The notes beneath the pieces are model-generated. The model had not been told where the DNA came from. It saw nothing but the letters and a program-made list of their open reading frames with translations, and searched no databases. From the NCBI RefSeq assembly GCF_004011695.2, contig NC_082418.1, positions 248,001-312,000 on the forward strand: a DNA stretch of 64,000 bases, given 5' to 3'. Below, in pieces: positions 22,943 through 34,196 of the stretch. Within the stretch, counting starts at the first letter, position 1, and the number at the start of each line of letters is the position of its first letter. The DNA is from Ascochyta rabiei. Taxonomy: Eukaryota > Ascomycota > Dothideomycetes > Pleosporales > Didymellaceae. The translations under genes and the position numbers were made by a program.

Positions 22943-25471
22943 ATGGAACCGGGCGCGCCGCCAGAGCCCGACTCCAGGAACAGCTTGCGACACATCCTCG
23001 CCGCAGACCCCAGCATGGACGACACAGGGCCCTCGCCGTCGCTGGCCAACACCCCCGGGCCCGATGACAGCGAGACGGCAGCGCAGTCGCAGGACGGCTC
23101 CAAGACAGCCACGGACCCAGAGGCCCCGCCGCACTACACAGCGACGACGACGACGACGCGCCGCAATGCGAACGGCAGCGTGTCCTCGGTCTACAGCGGC
23201 AACAAGATCAAGCATCTGAAGAAGGACGACGGCATCCCCCTGTGGCGCAAGGACATCCAGTACGACTTCCTCAAGCTGGTCTTCGAAGACGACACGCCCG
23301 CCTTCACCAAGCAGTCGGACAAGACGGGCGGCCACACGTTTGCCGACATCTACCTCGATGCCATGGCCAAGAGCAGCAAGTGCAGCAAGATCCTCAAGGA
23401 CAAGCTGCTGACAGAGCGCCCGGCCGCCATCAACATGGCCATGGTGTGCCTGCTGGTCAACGTGGGGCGCATGAACACCACCCTCAACTGTAAGATACGC
23501 GTGCCTGCCCGCCGCTCCTGCCCGCTAACCTGCCCGCCGCTCCTGCCCGCTAACCTGCCCGCCGCTCCTGCCCGCTAACCTGCCCGCCGCTCCTGCCCGC
23601 TAACCTGCCCGCCGCTCTTGCCCGCTAACCTGCCCCAGTCTTCCCCGAGATGCGCGCACAGCTGCGCACCTACCACTCGATCCCCTCCCTCCAAGCCCAC
23701 CAAGACCCAAACGCCTACAAGCAGCTGCAGGATGCGCCGCGATTGAAGTCGATCCTCAAAGGCGCCACCGAGGACCAGGAGCAGCCCAGCACCATTGACG
23801 AGATCATGTCGGCGCCCGTGCCGCGAACCAACCCCGTCAACCTGATCTTCGTCCTTTCCCAATACGCGCCCAAGATCTCAGAACTGCACTTCTTCCCCCC
23901 ACGCGATTTCTTTGATCTCGTCATGCGATCCAATCTCAGCAGCAGAAGCAGAGCCACCGCCTTCCTGTGGCTCATGTGGTGGTACCTGGAGAGCGACTTC
24001 TCCAAGAAAGCTGCAGACGAGAATCCCTTTGGGCCCGGACAATACGGTCCAGCCGACGATCCAGCCACGGCCGACTTCCCGATCAAGTGCCCCGCATTTG
24101 ATTTTCTGACTCCTGAGCAGGAAACGGCAGAGAACGTCGATACCACGGACGAGAAGAACTTTGGCGAGATCAAGCGCAAGGAAAGAATAGCCATCCTGGC
24201 GAGTGACATGGCTCCTGTCGTAACAGGACCAAAGCGCACAAACAAGAAGGGTAAGTGGGAGCCTGGTCCCACCCATACTGGACCTCTCGCAGTTCTGCGA
24301 TCGAGGACTTTGGTGAAACACATCCTTTGCTGCATTTTTTTTTTTTTTTTTTTTTTTTTTCTTCGTTTTTTTTTTTTTTCGTCAAACGCGTAACAAACAC
24401 TGACTGTCTTTCAGTGTTCAATCAGAACCCTGTGTTCTCCGTGGTTGCGGACGACGGCGCCTCGACACCTGGCAGAGACCGGCAATCCACACCAAACGGT
24501 ATGCCATTGCTCGACACTCCCCTCCTTATAACAACACTGACATGATAGGGTCTGTCAAAGGTCGTGGGAAAATAGGAAAGGCGGCCTTGGAGCGAGACTA
24601 CCCTTCAGATACCGACAGGACACGCTCAGCATCACCGCCTGCAAAAGCTACACCAAACATGCGAATCAACACGCTCCTCAACGACGATGCACCCATGTCC
24701 ACCCCGGCTCCGAGCAAAGGTACTAGCCGTGGCAACTGGTCCCGTAGCAAACCTGGCACTGGAGGGCCACGCAGCTTTCGCTCGAAGCTCGATGCAAACG
24801 CTTCCCAGGATGGCCAATCACCTTCTGGCAACGCACCTACCTTCTCTGGGCCTCACGGCTTCTATTTGCCTCTGAACGGCTCAGATCCAGCACACAAGCG
24901 CACGCGACCCCTGACACAACACCAATTAGCTGTCGAACAGTACCGCCGGCGACGTGTCGATGTGATTCTCGACCGTGGGCTGCGTGTCGAATACAAGGCT
25001 GCTGCGAGGCGTCGACGCAAAGCTAATCCTTTCATGCGCTCCTGGATCCGCTGTAAGGGCATGGCGGATGGCTACGACACCGACGAAGAGAGCCCCACCC
25101 CAGGTCAGCACCCTCAGGACATGGAAGTGGGTACGAAGACACCCCCACCCATGCCTGCTGGTCTTGTACCCTTGGACTTTGGCGGCGAAGTCAACGATCA
25201 CGGCGAGGAAAGCTACTACCGTGCCAAGATGCTGGGTAGAGCTCTGCGCCGCCTTGATCGCTGGGAGAACGGCAAGAGCGGGAGCAACTCCAGGACAAGG
25301 GGTCAGCGATACGCGGAAGAGATGGAGGACAGAAGCGACGACGACGATGAAGATATGGCTGACGTTGAAGAGATGGAGCGGAGAGAGGACATGGACTCGG
25401 ACGACGAAGATGAGGACATGGAGAGGTACGACACAAGCACGCTACCACCGTTATCGAGAGTGGGTGTCTGA
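22943..25471 (+). CDS. IES1: INO80 chromatin-remodelling complex subunit Ies1-like
   Basis: Exons are 22943-23489, 23639-24250, 24415-24498 and 24549-25471, giving 721 residues. Introns of 149, 164 and 50 nt all have GT..AG ends and exact phase. The conserved block LKKDDGIPLWRKDIQYDFL at about residues 90-110 and the following helical region (FLKLVFEDDTPAFTK, INMAMVCLLVNVGRMN) match the fungal Ies1 family as I know it. The mid-region FLWLMWWYLESDF and the basic block TQHQLAVEQYRRRRVDVIL with NPFMRSWIRC are also conserved in that family. The C-terminus is strongly acidic. Ies1 is a fungal-specific nuclear subunit of INO80. Assignment is by remembered family pattern, not alignment. Intron 1 is a tandem repeat array; intron 2 holds long T runs (about 24336-24360 and 24366-24379). 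Confidence 0.75.
23505..23635 (+). repeat. Intronic 25-bp tandem repeat, each unit with a branch-site motif
   Basis: Five near-identical copies of a 25-bp unit (cctgcccgccgctcctgcccgctaa, split as needed) fill intron 1 of the Ies1-like gene. Each unit contains GCTAAC, the canonical fungal branch-site core. The last copy is 10-15 nt from the CCCCAG acceptor. Confidence 0.93.
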
Positions 25472-26511
25472 ATGTACATCTTTCTTCACTCATTCTCCTG
25501 TTCGACAAGGGAGTTGTAGGCGTTTAAGAGCTCGCGCTTCTGAGGTCTGATTCTACTACACGTATGCTTGTCATGTATCACTCTGTTGCAGTGTTGCTCT
25601 AGCATCGGTCCAACGAACCATGTTAGCCAGCGGCAAGCTGGCGCGCCTGGCGTATGTGGGTAAAGATACCTGGCTTTTCTTCTTCGTCTTCTTCTTCTTC
25701 TTCTTCTTTTTTCAAAACTACCTCGAATTCGAATCATAGACTAGTCCTTGTCCTTAACCTTGACTGTCCCGTCAACTGCGGTTTACATCGTTCCGCCATG
25801 ATGATTCGTAGCGCTTTTTTTCTTCTTCTTCTTCTTCTTCTTCTTCTTCTTCTCTTTGGTGATTTACATGGGTGTTGGGAAACGTGGGGTTCGTCTCGGC
25901 TGTAGTGTCGTCTCCATCGTGGGGACTCGAGAGCGCCAACGGCGCGGCGGTAAGGCGCGTTGAGTCTCTTCTCGTGGATGTGCATGGAACGTGCGACGAC
26001 GCGCCCTCTGGCGTGATTGATTCCGACAACATTCAACCCCGACCCAGATCCCCGTCTTCTCTCGAGCAAGTGCGAAACCGAGACGAACAACGACGCTGAT
26101 GGTCTCGTGGAAATCCTTGATTCCCTTGATTTCCCTCGATCGAGGCGCGGCGCGGTCTGAGCCTCGCTGGGCTGCAGCGGCGTTATCTCACACCCGACTT
26201 CGCCACACTACGCTGCCCACGGTTAGACGTTTGGAAGACTTGCATTCAGACCGGTCTGGGGAATTCGCAAGCGTTGGTCCTTTGCGTTGGTTTCTCGTCC
26301 TCACTGGATCGCATCGACGCTCCTCTCTGCGGTGTGGGAGCCTCGCTAGCAGTTTTGATCGCCGGCGGTTATTGTCGCCTATATGGTCTACGATGAAGCT
26401 GTAGTTGGGGTTTCAATCCGCTTTTCGGTCTTTGCTGAGCGCGCTTGGTTGGAGGCGACGGCTGCAGTCTCGTAATCACTTAGCCGCTGATAAAAGCGAC
26501 AGTACAATATA
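25472..26511. other. Intergenic region with two TTC microsatellites
   Basis: No gene is supported. Two (TTC)n tracts lie at about 25677-25710 and 25818-25853. Arg-rich frames read from their reverse complement are artefacts of the repeats. Confidence 0.5.
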
Positions 26512-26943
26512 ACGTATTCTATCAGTAAGCTGGCCACATCAGTGAGCTGGCCACTCTAAAACACAGCAAAATCTCACCTTTCTGCACCTTACTATCTTAA
26601 CAAGTACCTAGTAGAATTCTATAAAAATTTAAATACTATACTGAATCTATACAAATACTCTGTTTTCAGACTTGTAGAATATAGACTCTTTTATTAAGAA
26701 AGTTATTAAGAAAAAACATAAAATGTCTATGCGTTGTTAAGTGTCTAATGCTATAGTATAGCTACAGCTCTATAAATTCAAACATAGAGTATTTGTATAG
26801 ATTCAGTATAGCATTTAAATTTTTATAGAATTCTACTAGGTACTTGTTAAGATAGTAAGGTGCAGAAAGTTGAGATTTTGCTGTGTTTTAGAGTGGCCGG
26901 CTCACTGACGTGGCCAGCTTACGTACCTACTGATAGAATACGT
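26512..26943. mobile_element. Foldback MITE flanked by TA (Tc1/mariner-like)
   Basis: A 432-bp AT-rich element. Its terminal inverted repeats span 26512-26661 and 26786-26943 and differ only by a few substitutions and one 8-bp indel (ggtacgta present in the right arm only). Both ends read ACGTATTCTATCAGTA, and a TA dinucleotide flanks each end (26510-26511 and 26944-26945), as expected for a Tc1/mariner-type target duplication. The 120-bp centre has no coding capacity. It is therefore a non-autonomous miniature element that could fold into a hairpin of about 150 bp. Its sharp drop in GC relative to neighbours supports insertion. Confidence 0.88.
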
Positions 26944-26945
26944 TA

Positions 26946-27464
26946 AACGTAAAACTAGCTTACATCGCAAGGCTATCAAAGTTTGTGCGGTGGGGAGGTT
27001 AGCGGCGGTTCGACATGCTGTGAAAGCGGTCTTCGTGTTCGCTCGGAGGACTCGACAAGTGCAAATGTAGCGATTCAGTCAACTTCTGGATTTGGATGCT
27101 GAGTCAGTAGTACAGCAGACAGGGCGCTGCTGAAGGGCGCAGACGATAGGTCCTAGCGCCCTGCCAGCCAGCAACAGGCAAGGTCTGTTCGAGAGGAATC
27201 GGCCACGCCAGATGGAACCGACCAGTATGTTGTGACATCTACGAGCAGGTTTTGCTTAGAATCTGCTGGTGATGTGTTCTTGTTCCAGAACTGGGTGGGT
27301 GCATACCGGTACAGTTGAGCAGCAGTTGTACGCGACAATCTGACGTTGATGGAGGCATCACGATGAGAGGTCCGATGCCAATGCAGCTTTGTTTGAACAG
27401 ACATGATATTCGTAGCGGAGAGCCGCGTTGGATAGCTAACACTACCAACTATCGCACCAATAGG
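26946..27464. other. Intergenic region between the MITE and the MFS gene
   Basis: Nothing recognisable. It probably includes the 3' UTR of the transporter gene that ends at 27465. Confidence 0.35.
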
Positions 27465-29058
27465 CTACAAAGTGTACCTAAAGCCCTCTAGACCCTCGAT
27501 GATCTTGCCACCAGCATCAGCGCGCTTATTGGCCCGCCAGAACTTGAGGTTCATGAGCAGAGCGATGACGACAATAAGACCAGCAGCGATCATGCAGGCA
27601 GTGATGCCGGGAACGTAATTGGGCTTGTCCTGAGTCCGGAAGACGGTACCGCCGATGATTCCGCCGATGCCACCGGCGCCGACAAGGGTGGCAGAACAGA
27701 GAGCACGCTTCCACTGGCCGCGGATGTTGTTCGCCTGCCATGTCAGGACGGCGGGAACGTTGGCGTTGGCAGCGGCGGTGGCGAGGAAGACACCGGTATA
27801 GCGGACGCCGACGTTGCTGGAGAAGCCGATCATTGGCAGGCCGATGAGAGCCATGACGCCGTTGACGATGACCCAGACGGAGCGGATCCTGTATCTAGAG
27901 GATCAGAGTCAGTGGTAGTTCTTTGAATGATGATATAGAGTGGAATACGTACTTGTCGCCGAGATAAGCAAAGCCCATCATGACAAAGCCGGCAAAGACA
28001 TAAGGAGGTGCGATGAGGCAGTTGGAAGCAGCGGTGTTAAAGCCCATGCCGTCTTTCAGAATGATGGGAAGGAAGTAGGCGATGGCGTAGGTGATGGTGG
28101 TGGTGAGCATGAAAATGGCGGCGAAGCCCCAGATCTTGAGATCGAGAGCGTTCTTGAGGTACTTTCCGATGTTGAATTCTTCAGGAAGCGCATCGTGACG
28201 ATCTCTCTCAATCCGAGCGACGATGAAGTCGACTTCCGACTGGTTAAGGAACTTCTTGCCCATGCCAGGCTTGTTGGCAAGCTCCGGGAAGTCGACGATG
28301 AAATACCAGCCGACGAAGCCGATGACAACAGTAAGTACACCCTGAAGGATGAAGATCCAGCGCCAACCACTGAGACCAGGGCCGAAGGATACAGGAGTGG
28401 TAGGCTTAGCCTTGGTGGGTCCGTAGTGGACACCGAGCCATGGAGCGGCCTGGATACCGTGGCCCTGGAGGAGGGAGAACAGATATCCGAGAATTCCAGA
28501 GAAGGCCGATGACAGCATGCCAATGAGGAAGAAAAGAGTGTTGCGCTTCTGAAGCTCGAAGCGCTCGTACCAAGATGAAAGTAAGTAGACGCTGGAAGGG
28601 AAAAAGCCAGCCTCAAAGATACCGAGCAGGAGACGGAGAGGGATGAGAGTGTGCCACTCCTTGACGAAACCGAAGCCAATCATGACTGCTCCCCAGATGA
28701 CGACGATGGATGGAAGGAAGATGCGAGGACCGAGCTTGCGCAGGACGACGGTGGCAGGGGGCTGCAGCGCGACGTATGTGATGAAGAAGAGCAAGACAAC
28801 GATGCTGTAGCGCTCGCCAGTGAGCTTGAGGTCGGTTCCCATACCAGCAACCATGGCAACACCCAAGTTGGTCCTATCCATCAAGGACACACAGTACATG
28901 CAGCCAAGAACGGGGATCAAGCGCATGTCGACCTTGCGGATGATCTTCTTCTGCTCCTCGGGAGTGAATGTGTTGATAAGGTCATTGTTGCGCTTCGACT
29001 CCGCCGAATCAATGCGCTCGATCTCGGCGACGCCACCCTTCTCTTCAGAGAGAGACAT
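27465..29058 (-). CDS. MFS transporter, anion:cation symporter family (Dal5/Tna1-like)
   Basis: Exons are 29058-27953 and 27894-27465 with one 58-nt intron (GTACGT, CTGACT, CTCTAG), giving 511 residues. The N-terminus is cytosolic and hydrophilic (about 40 residues), followed by twelve predicted hydrophobic segments. Family marks are KVDMRLIPVLGCMYCVSLMDRTNLGVA at helix 1 (shortened here: RLIPVLG then LMDRTNLG), LLLGIFEAGFFPSSVYLLSSWY around helix 4-5 and GWRWIFILQGVLTV at helix 6, typical of fungal allantoate/nicotinate-type permeases. It would import a small organic anion by proton symport at the plasma membrane. The substrate cannot be read from sequence, and no catabolic cluster lies next to it. 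Confidence 0.88.
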
Positions 29059-30991
29059 CGTGATGTAGATGTTCCGATTAGAAGAATGAGATGAGATGGG
29101 GTAGATGAGGTGTTGAGGTGGATAGGGTGTATAGGATAGGGTGGATGGAGTGATTGAGGTCGACTGATCCTAGCGAAAGAGGACAGAAGAGATATCGAAC
29201 ACGAGCAAAGACGAGCAAGACAGACCTCATATACCCAGACCCATCACTCTACCCCAGCTTTCATTACCCCAGATCCGTTCCGACGCCCACATAGTCTACC
29301 CCAACATAGTCTACCCCAGACTTTGCCCCTCCCCCCGGCGTTCAGCGACAAGCATGAAGTGACTAACTGCATGCGAGATGTGCGCCCGGGTCTATGGAAT
29401 CGGATTGTCCGGTTTTGGTAATGGACGATAGAAGTCGATGGGTCTTGGTAGAAGTTCCAAGACTTCTCAAGAACGACAGCAAAAAGATCTAGACCCTGCA
29501 ACCTGGCGGCTGAGTCTCCGATCTTCGTGATAGACCGGGAACGTACGTACTTGGCGCAGATCCGGGGCGAGCTAGGCAATGTGGGCGTTGGAGTCTAGGG
29601 TGTGCTAAGATGGATGGAAAGATGCTAAGAGAGTTTGGTGCATGTTCATTGGTGTGGTGCAGATGGATTGTGATTGAGCGGAGGCGCACACTAGTGAGGT
29701 CTGGACCATTGGAGACCAGAATGACAGAAGTGATGCAGTCGCCAATGTACCAACACCATCTCTAGCGAACATGACGAGTGCCGTGATCGAATGCCGGCCG
29801 ATGCTTGCGGATGTTGATATAGGCGTGTTGTATTGACTACATAGCCGTGACAGCCGATTGCTGTGATCTCAAATCGAAAGGCCACGACAGAATAGAGGAC
29901 ATGAGTACCAATGAATACAGCTGCACTGCTGAAGATGCAATTACTAGTTGGTATGATTGTTTAAGAAAGCACACTGGGGGTGTTGCAGACTGCCACTCGA
30001 ATTGTTACTAAGGACACGATGCGTCAAGAAGTCACCGTTGCCTCCGCAAGTGCCTTCGCAAGTGCCTTCGCAAATCTCGTTCGTTCCAATGAACTCTACT
30101 GACCTCCACGATTGCTCACCATGGGTTAGGAGCCCCTCACTCAACCCAGTTCAAATACAGAATTTCGAACGCACGTACAAGTTACATGTGGCCAAGTCTG
30201 CACACGTTCCCAAATAAAGGCCTCGTGACGGGGTAACCACGATCGATCTCGAATGTTAGCACGCCGAAGAGTGCCGTTGCAAACCATGGTGGCTGAGGTG
30301 GTGCCGTACGCATGCCATCTACCAGTGGCAGTCATCTCATAAACGCCTGCACAAGTAGTCTCGAACTTCCGACTGCATGACCTGGGGAGGCGCTAAGCTG
30401 ACTATTGGATACCTGCACGTGAGCGTGGGATCGAGACAGCGATCTTACAGACTGTAGTAGTCCAGAGTGTGTTGTGTCGACGATTGCAGGACTCCAAGAG
30501 CAAGGGGCAGCGTTCAGTTCTCGACCTAGTCTACGAGACAATCTGCTAGACACAAATTGGATCGAGATTAACCTCCGTCTCACGAGGTTAGCGCAGTAAC
30601 TACATATCCTCATGTTGTGTCTTGTAGGCGTAGAGATGTGGGATTCAGGACATTCACGTGTTGCTTCATCTGGCGGCAGCGTTCCGCAGTATTGTGTTTG
30701 TTCTGCAGTAAACGCCTTATATACTGTCGCTCATTCAGAAGCCTGACTAGAAAGTGCGAGCTCAATGACACTTCATGAGATTATTAAGTGAATTACTCAA
30801 TTAGGTACAACATGTCCAAACCCTCGACTCCTATTCGAAAGGAACGTGTAGAAATCCCATACCATGCTAACTTCCACCAAGAGGAAACACCAGCGCTATG
30901 CCTTGCTAAAACAAAACGAGCGAAAAACCATCGTCATCACCGTCATACCAAAGTATACCTATCTCGTTCGCGTCGTCCTCACGGAGAGTTC
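29059..30991. other. Gene-free region between MFS transporter and small heat-shock protein
   Basis: No gene supported. Near 29095-29160 the MFS leader is a purine-rich tract. Short direct repeats are present: acatagtctacccca twice at about 29291-29322 and ccttcgcaagtg three times at about 30038-30074. Confidence 0.45.
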
Positions 30992-31690
30992 CTACTCGAT
31001 GGCCACTTTCCTCGACTGAGGAGCGGTAGCCTTTGGCACTACAATGCTGAGGATACCGTTCTTGAGGCTAGCCTTGACGGCATCTTGATCCACGCGCGCA
31101 GGGAAGGCGAAGCTGCGGTGGAAAGATCCAACAGAGCGCTCGCTGACCCAGTACTTGTGCTTGGGCGCGACTTCTTGCTGCTCGGACTGCTTGGCGACCT
31201 GAGTGTCTTGGTTTGCGGACTCGTCCTCGACACGGGGTTGGTGAGCCTTGTCGTCCTTGGAACTGGAGGACTCGATCTTCTTCTGCTCCTCGCCGTCTTC
31301 GATGACTGCGGTCGGACGCTGACCCTCTTCACGGACATGTTCGTGCTTGCCGGAGATGGTCAGAGTGTTGTTGTCTGTCCACTCGATGTTGACGTTCTTC
31401 TGTTCGACACCGGGCAATTCTCCGTGGAGTTCGTAGGCCTCTTTTGTCTCCCTGACATCGAACTTTGGAGTGAAGGAGCGAACGCTGTTGCTGAATTGGC
31501 GATCGATGTCGCGGAAGGCCTGGCGATCGTACTCGTCGAATAGGCGGAAGATGGGAGCGAACTCCTGAGTAAAGCGTGGGAAGAGAGACATTGTTGCTGG
31601 TGTGTGTGCGAAGGTACGAGTGGCTGTTGGCTTGCTAATGCGATTGATTTGTTGCGGAACTCGGCGGATTGTTGTGCGCAGTGATTGCAT
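30992..31690 (-). CDS. Small heat-shock protein (Hsp20/Hsp30 family)
   Basis: Single exon; 232 residues from the ATG at 31690 or 199 from the in-frame ATG at 31591 (MSLFPRF), which is the usual start of fungal Hsp30. The alpha-crystallin domain begins near FTPKFDVRETKEAYELHGELPGV (shortened: FDVRETKEAYELHGELPGV) and ends with the GILSIVVPK beta-strand. It is interrupted by a hydrophilic insert of about 60 residues, as in other fungal Hsp30 proteins. The protein is an ATP-independent holdase that keeps unfolded clients soluble. The first 33 residues from 31690 contain seven basic and no acidic residues, like a mitochondrial presequence. Upstream lie a TATA box and heat-shock-element-like triplets, consistent with stress induction. 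Confidence 0.9.
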   Translation of the reverse strand: MQSLRTTIRRVPQQINRISKPTATRTFAHTPATMSLFPRFTQEFAPIFRLFDEYDRQAFRDIDRQFSNSVRSFTPKFDVRETKEAYELHGELPGVEQKNVNIEWTDNNTLTISGKHEHVREEGQRPTAVIEDGEEQKKIESSSSKDDKAHQPRVEDESANQDTQVAKQSEQQEVAPKHKYWVSERSVGSFHRSFAFPARVDQDAVKASLKNGILSIVVPKATAPQSRKVAIE

Positions 31691-31747
31691 AGAAGAGCTG
31701 ATGATGATTGTTGATCTGATGATGGATTAGAGAGGGTTGACTGAGCT

Positions 31748-31878
31748 GTATATATACTCGAAGAATGGGTTTCGAGAAGCATCGTGATGTTGCTGGGTGT
31801 CATCTGGAATTGTCGTCAAGGTGGTCTAAGGAAACATGAGGATGCTCGGAGACGACTCGGGTAAATTCTAGAGTTTTC
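31748..31878 (-). promoter_or_regulatory. TATA box and HSE-like motifs of the small heat-shock gene
   Basis: A palindromic gtatatatac at 31748-31757 lies about 60 bp upstream of the first ATG. Heat-shock-element-like motifs are TTCgaGAA at 31771-31778 and TTCtaGAGttTTC at 31866-31878 (one mismatch to three alternating nGAAn units). Motif match only. Confidence 0.55.
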
Positions 31879-33192
31879 GATGCAGCGACATTCGACGATA
31901 CCAGCAACCACGTCTCATGATTGTGATGCCAGGCCATCCCAGGACTTGCTGTGGTTTCTAGGCGCATCCAATCACATCATCTTCGATATTCCCGTCGTGA
32001 AAGGACCCCGTTCGAAAGGAACCATCTCGAAATTTCGCCAAGCCTCACGTGACGCTTTTTGGGAAATCGGGGATTGCGCTCCGGATACGTCCGATCGAAC
32101 ATGACCTGACAGACGGGTCACAGTGTCGAATCACTGTCGCTCAGCGGAGGTCACGAATGCCAGAGTCCTGATATGTTTCGAGTTGTCTGCGGCCCCGTCT
32201 CAGAAGGTACTCGATAGTACCAAAGTCTTTCTTCCCAACACCCTGATTTTTGTGAAACTCAGCTCTACTACACGTTAGTCGTGGTCGCATTTGAATCCTT
32301 ATCATGTGTGCAATACCTTGCAAACTCTCGAAAATGCGGTCGCGTATCCTGTGAGCGTTAGTCACGCGCGTCGAAAGCGCAAAGCTGTGAAAATCATACC
32401 GAAGGCTTCTCCCTCACCGCGCGTAGGCATTGACGATAGAGAGACAACACGTCTCTTTGCAGCCCTGATAGTCGCGCCATGTTTGATCAATTGATGTTGG
32501 TTGAAATGTGATGGCGATGGATGATGTCAACATTCGAGATCGAGAAGCCTCGGACCGAAGCTTGGACCAGACTTTTAGGAGGAGAACGTCGACCCACCAC
32601 AGAGAAATATGTTATCTGCTAAAGCGACATATAAGCTGTCAACCAGTTCAGCAGCCGTTATTTGTACGCTCGCTTTTGGGTAACAGCCTCTTTGGGCTGC
32701 GAGATTGCAGCCACCATATGCATGCCCCACCTTGCCAACACCTTCATGCAGCCGCAATCTGTGGTCGACGTAGGCTTTCCTTGTTGCCCTCTATACTCAG
32801 CATCCCTCAGTAAATATCCCTTTATGTTTCGTTGCTCGCCCAGGTTGTTGCCAAAAGCTGCCTAGTACTCCGATTGTTGAGTCAAAGCTGGTGTACTTCA
32901 CAGCTATCGTCAAGAAATTTACACGATCCGGAAACAGCGCATTGTTGTGAAATATAGGTTATGTATACATATACTACTACTGACGAAGATGAGGAGATAG
33001 AAAGAAAGAGCTCAAGAAGACGATAACATGGCATGCGGGACTGCATAGCTCGATCAACGAGCAAGTCAAATGCCGGTTTTGAAAGCAGCCCACGGAACGT
33101 AACCGAGTATACATCGTTTGAAGGAGAGGTGAGAAAGAAGGACACAGGTCGTCCATTAAGAAACTCTCAGCAATGACTGTTGCCATGAGCCC
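31879..33192. other. Gene-free region upstream of the small heat-shock gene
   Basis: No gene or RNA recognised in this 1.3 kb. The left part is probably a distal promoter; the right part is the 3' UTR of the gene ending at 33193. Confidence 0.35.
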
Positions 33193-33363
33193 CTAGGAGT
33201 CATTTCTGGTCGCAGCAATGCTCCTCTCGTGCCTTGGATTAGACATCGACGATGCCGTCTCCTCTGGTGCATTGACATTGTTGTATGCGTCCTCTGGAAG
33301 ATAGTCATGATTGAAAGAGTAGGGAGGCTGTCCGATCACGCTATCCTGGCCTTCCATCGCCCT

Positions 33364-33407
<44 letters not shown>

Positions 33408-34196
33408 TGTCGAAGTTTCGACGGGACGGTGTATGCGCGCCCGAGGAGACGTCGTGTACGTGATCATGACCATAATATGCGGAGCCATCATCATCGTCAT
33501 CGCTTCCAGGCTCTACAGACGTACAACTGGTGTCAACGGGCGATCCCACAGGTGTGTCCTCGAGTGCCGTTCGGTATGGATCTAGTTCTGAAGTCAGCGT
33601 GAGTGCCAACGTCCGGTGGACATATAGGAAGAGAAAAACAAAAAAGAAGGACTATGGCATTACTGCAGCTAGAAGACCGGACTGTTGCGACAGGCTAACG
33701 ATCTGTGCATGTCTTACTACATCACATAGTGCAAAGCGGCGCTTGCGTAGAGGCGCCAGCCGATGAAAGCCGAGCGTCTTGGAGTGATGATTCACTTACT
33801 GAAAACATTGTGACGACCCTTTGCTGCCTCGCGCTGGCGTTGGAACTCGGAATACTCGGAAGGTGGGAGCCACGGGAGCTTCTGAATTGGAGTGAGTCTA
33901 GGTGTCGGTGGAGAGTTGTCCGGTCGGCCTCCATCAAGCAGCCAAGAAGTATGGTAAGTACTCGGAGTGATATCCGTGTCCAGCCGTGATGCAAAAGCTT
34001 CGTCCTCGCTGATGTCCATACTAGTATTATAGGAACCTTCCCTCAAAGTCGAACCGAAGAGTGTACCGACACCATCAAGACAGGGCGAGTGTAGTGAAGA
34101 TTTTTGCAGAGGTGGAGCTGTGTGGCTGTGCCGGCCTGCGAGCATCTCACCGGCGAAGTAACAATGCCCCTCAGCCTGATTGAGAAGAAAAGCCAT
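33193..34196 (-). CDS. Hypothetical protein with poly-Asp tract
   Basis: Exons are 34196-33800 and 33587-33193 with a 212-nt intron (GTAAGT donor; TTCAG acceptor), giving 263 residues. The phase agrees across the junction (VFK then LDPYRTALED). I do not recognise the family. The protein is hydrophilic, with no signal peptide or membrane segment. The first exon carries PPTPRLTPIQKLPWLPPSEYSEFQRQREAAKG, here noted as a Pro-rich stretch followed by an EFQRQREAAKG helix that looks conserved. The second exon has a run of about 14 Asp encoded by a (GTC)n microsatellite (about 33364-33406) and many Ser/Asp. Start by first ATG. The intron is longer than the local norm, so the acceptor is the least certain part. 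Confidence 0.6.

Noticed and set aside
25486..26032. Arg/Glu-rich open frames around the two TTC microsatellites
   Set aside because: They are produced by the microsatellites; flanking residues show no conservation-like pattern.
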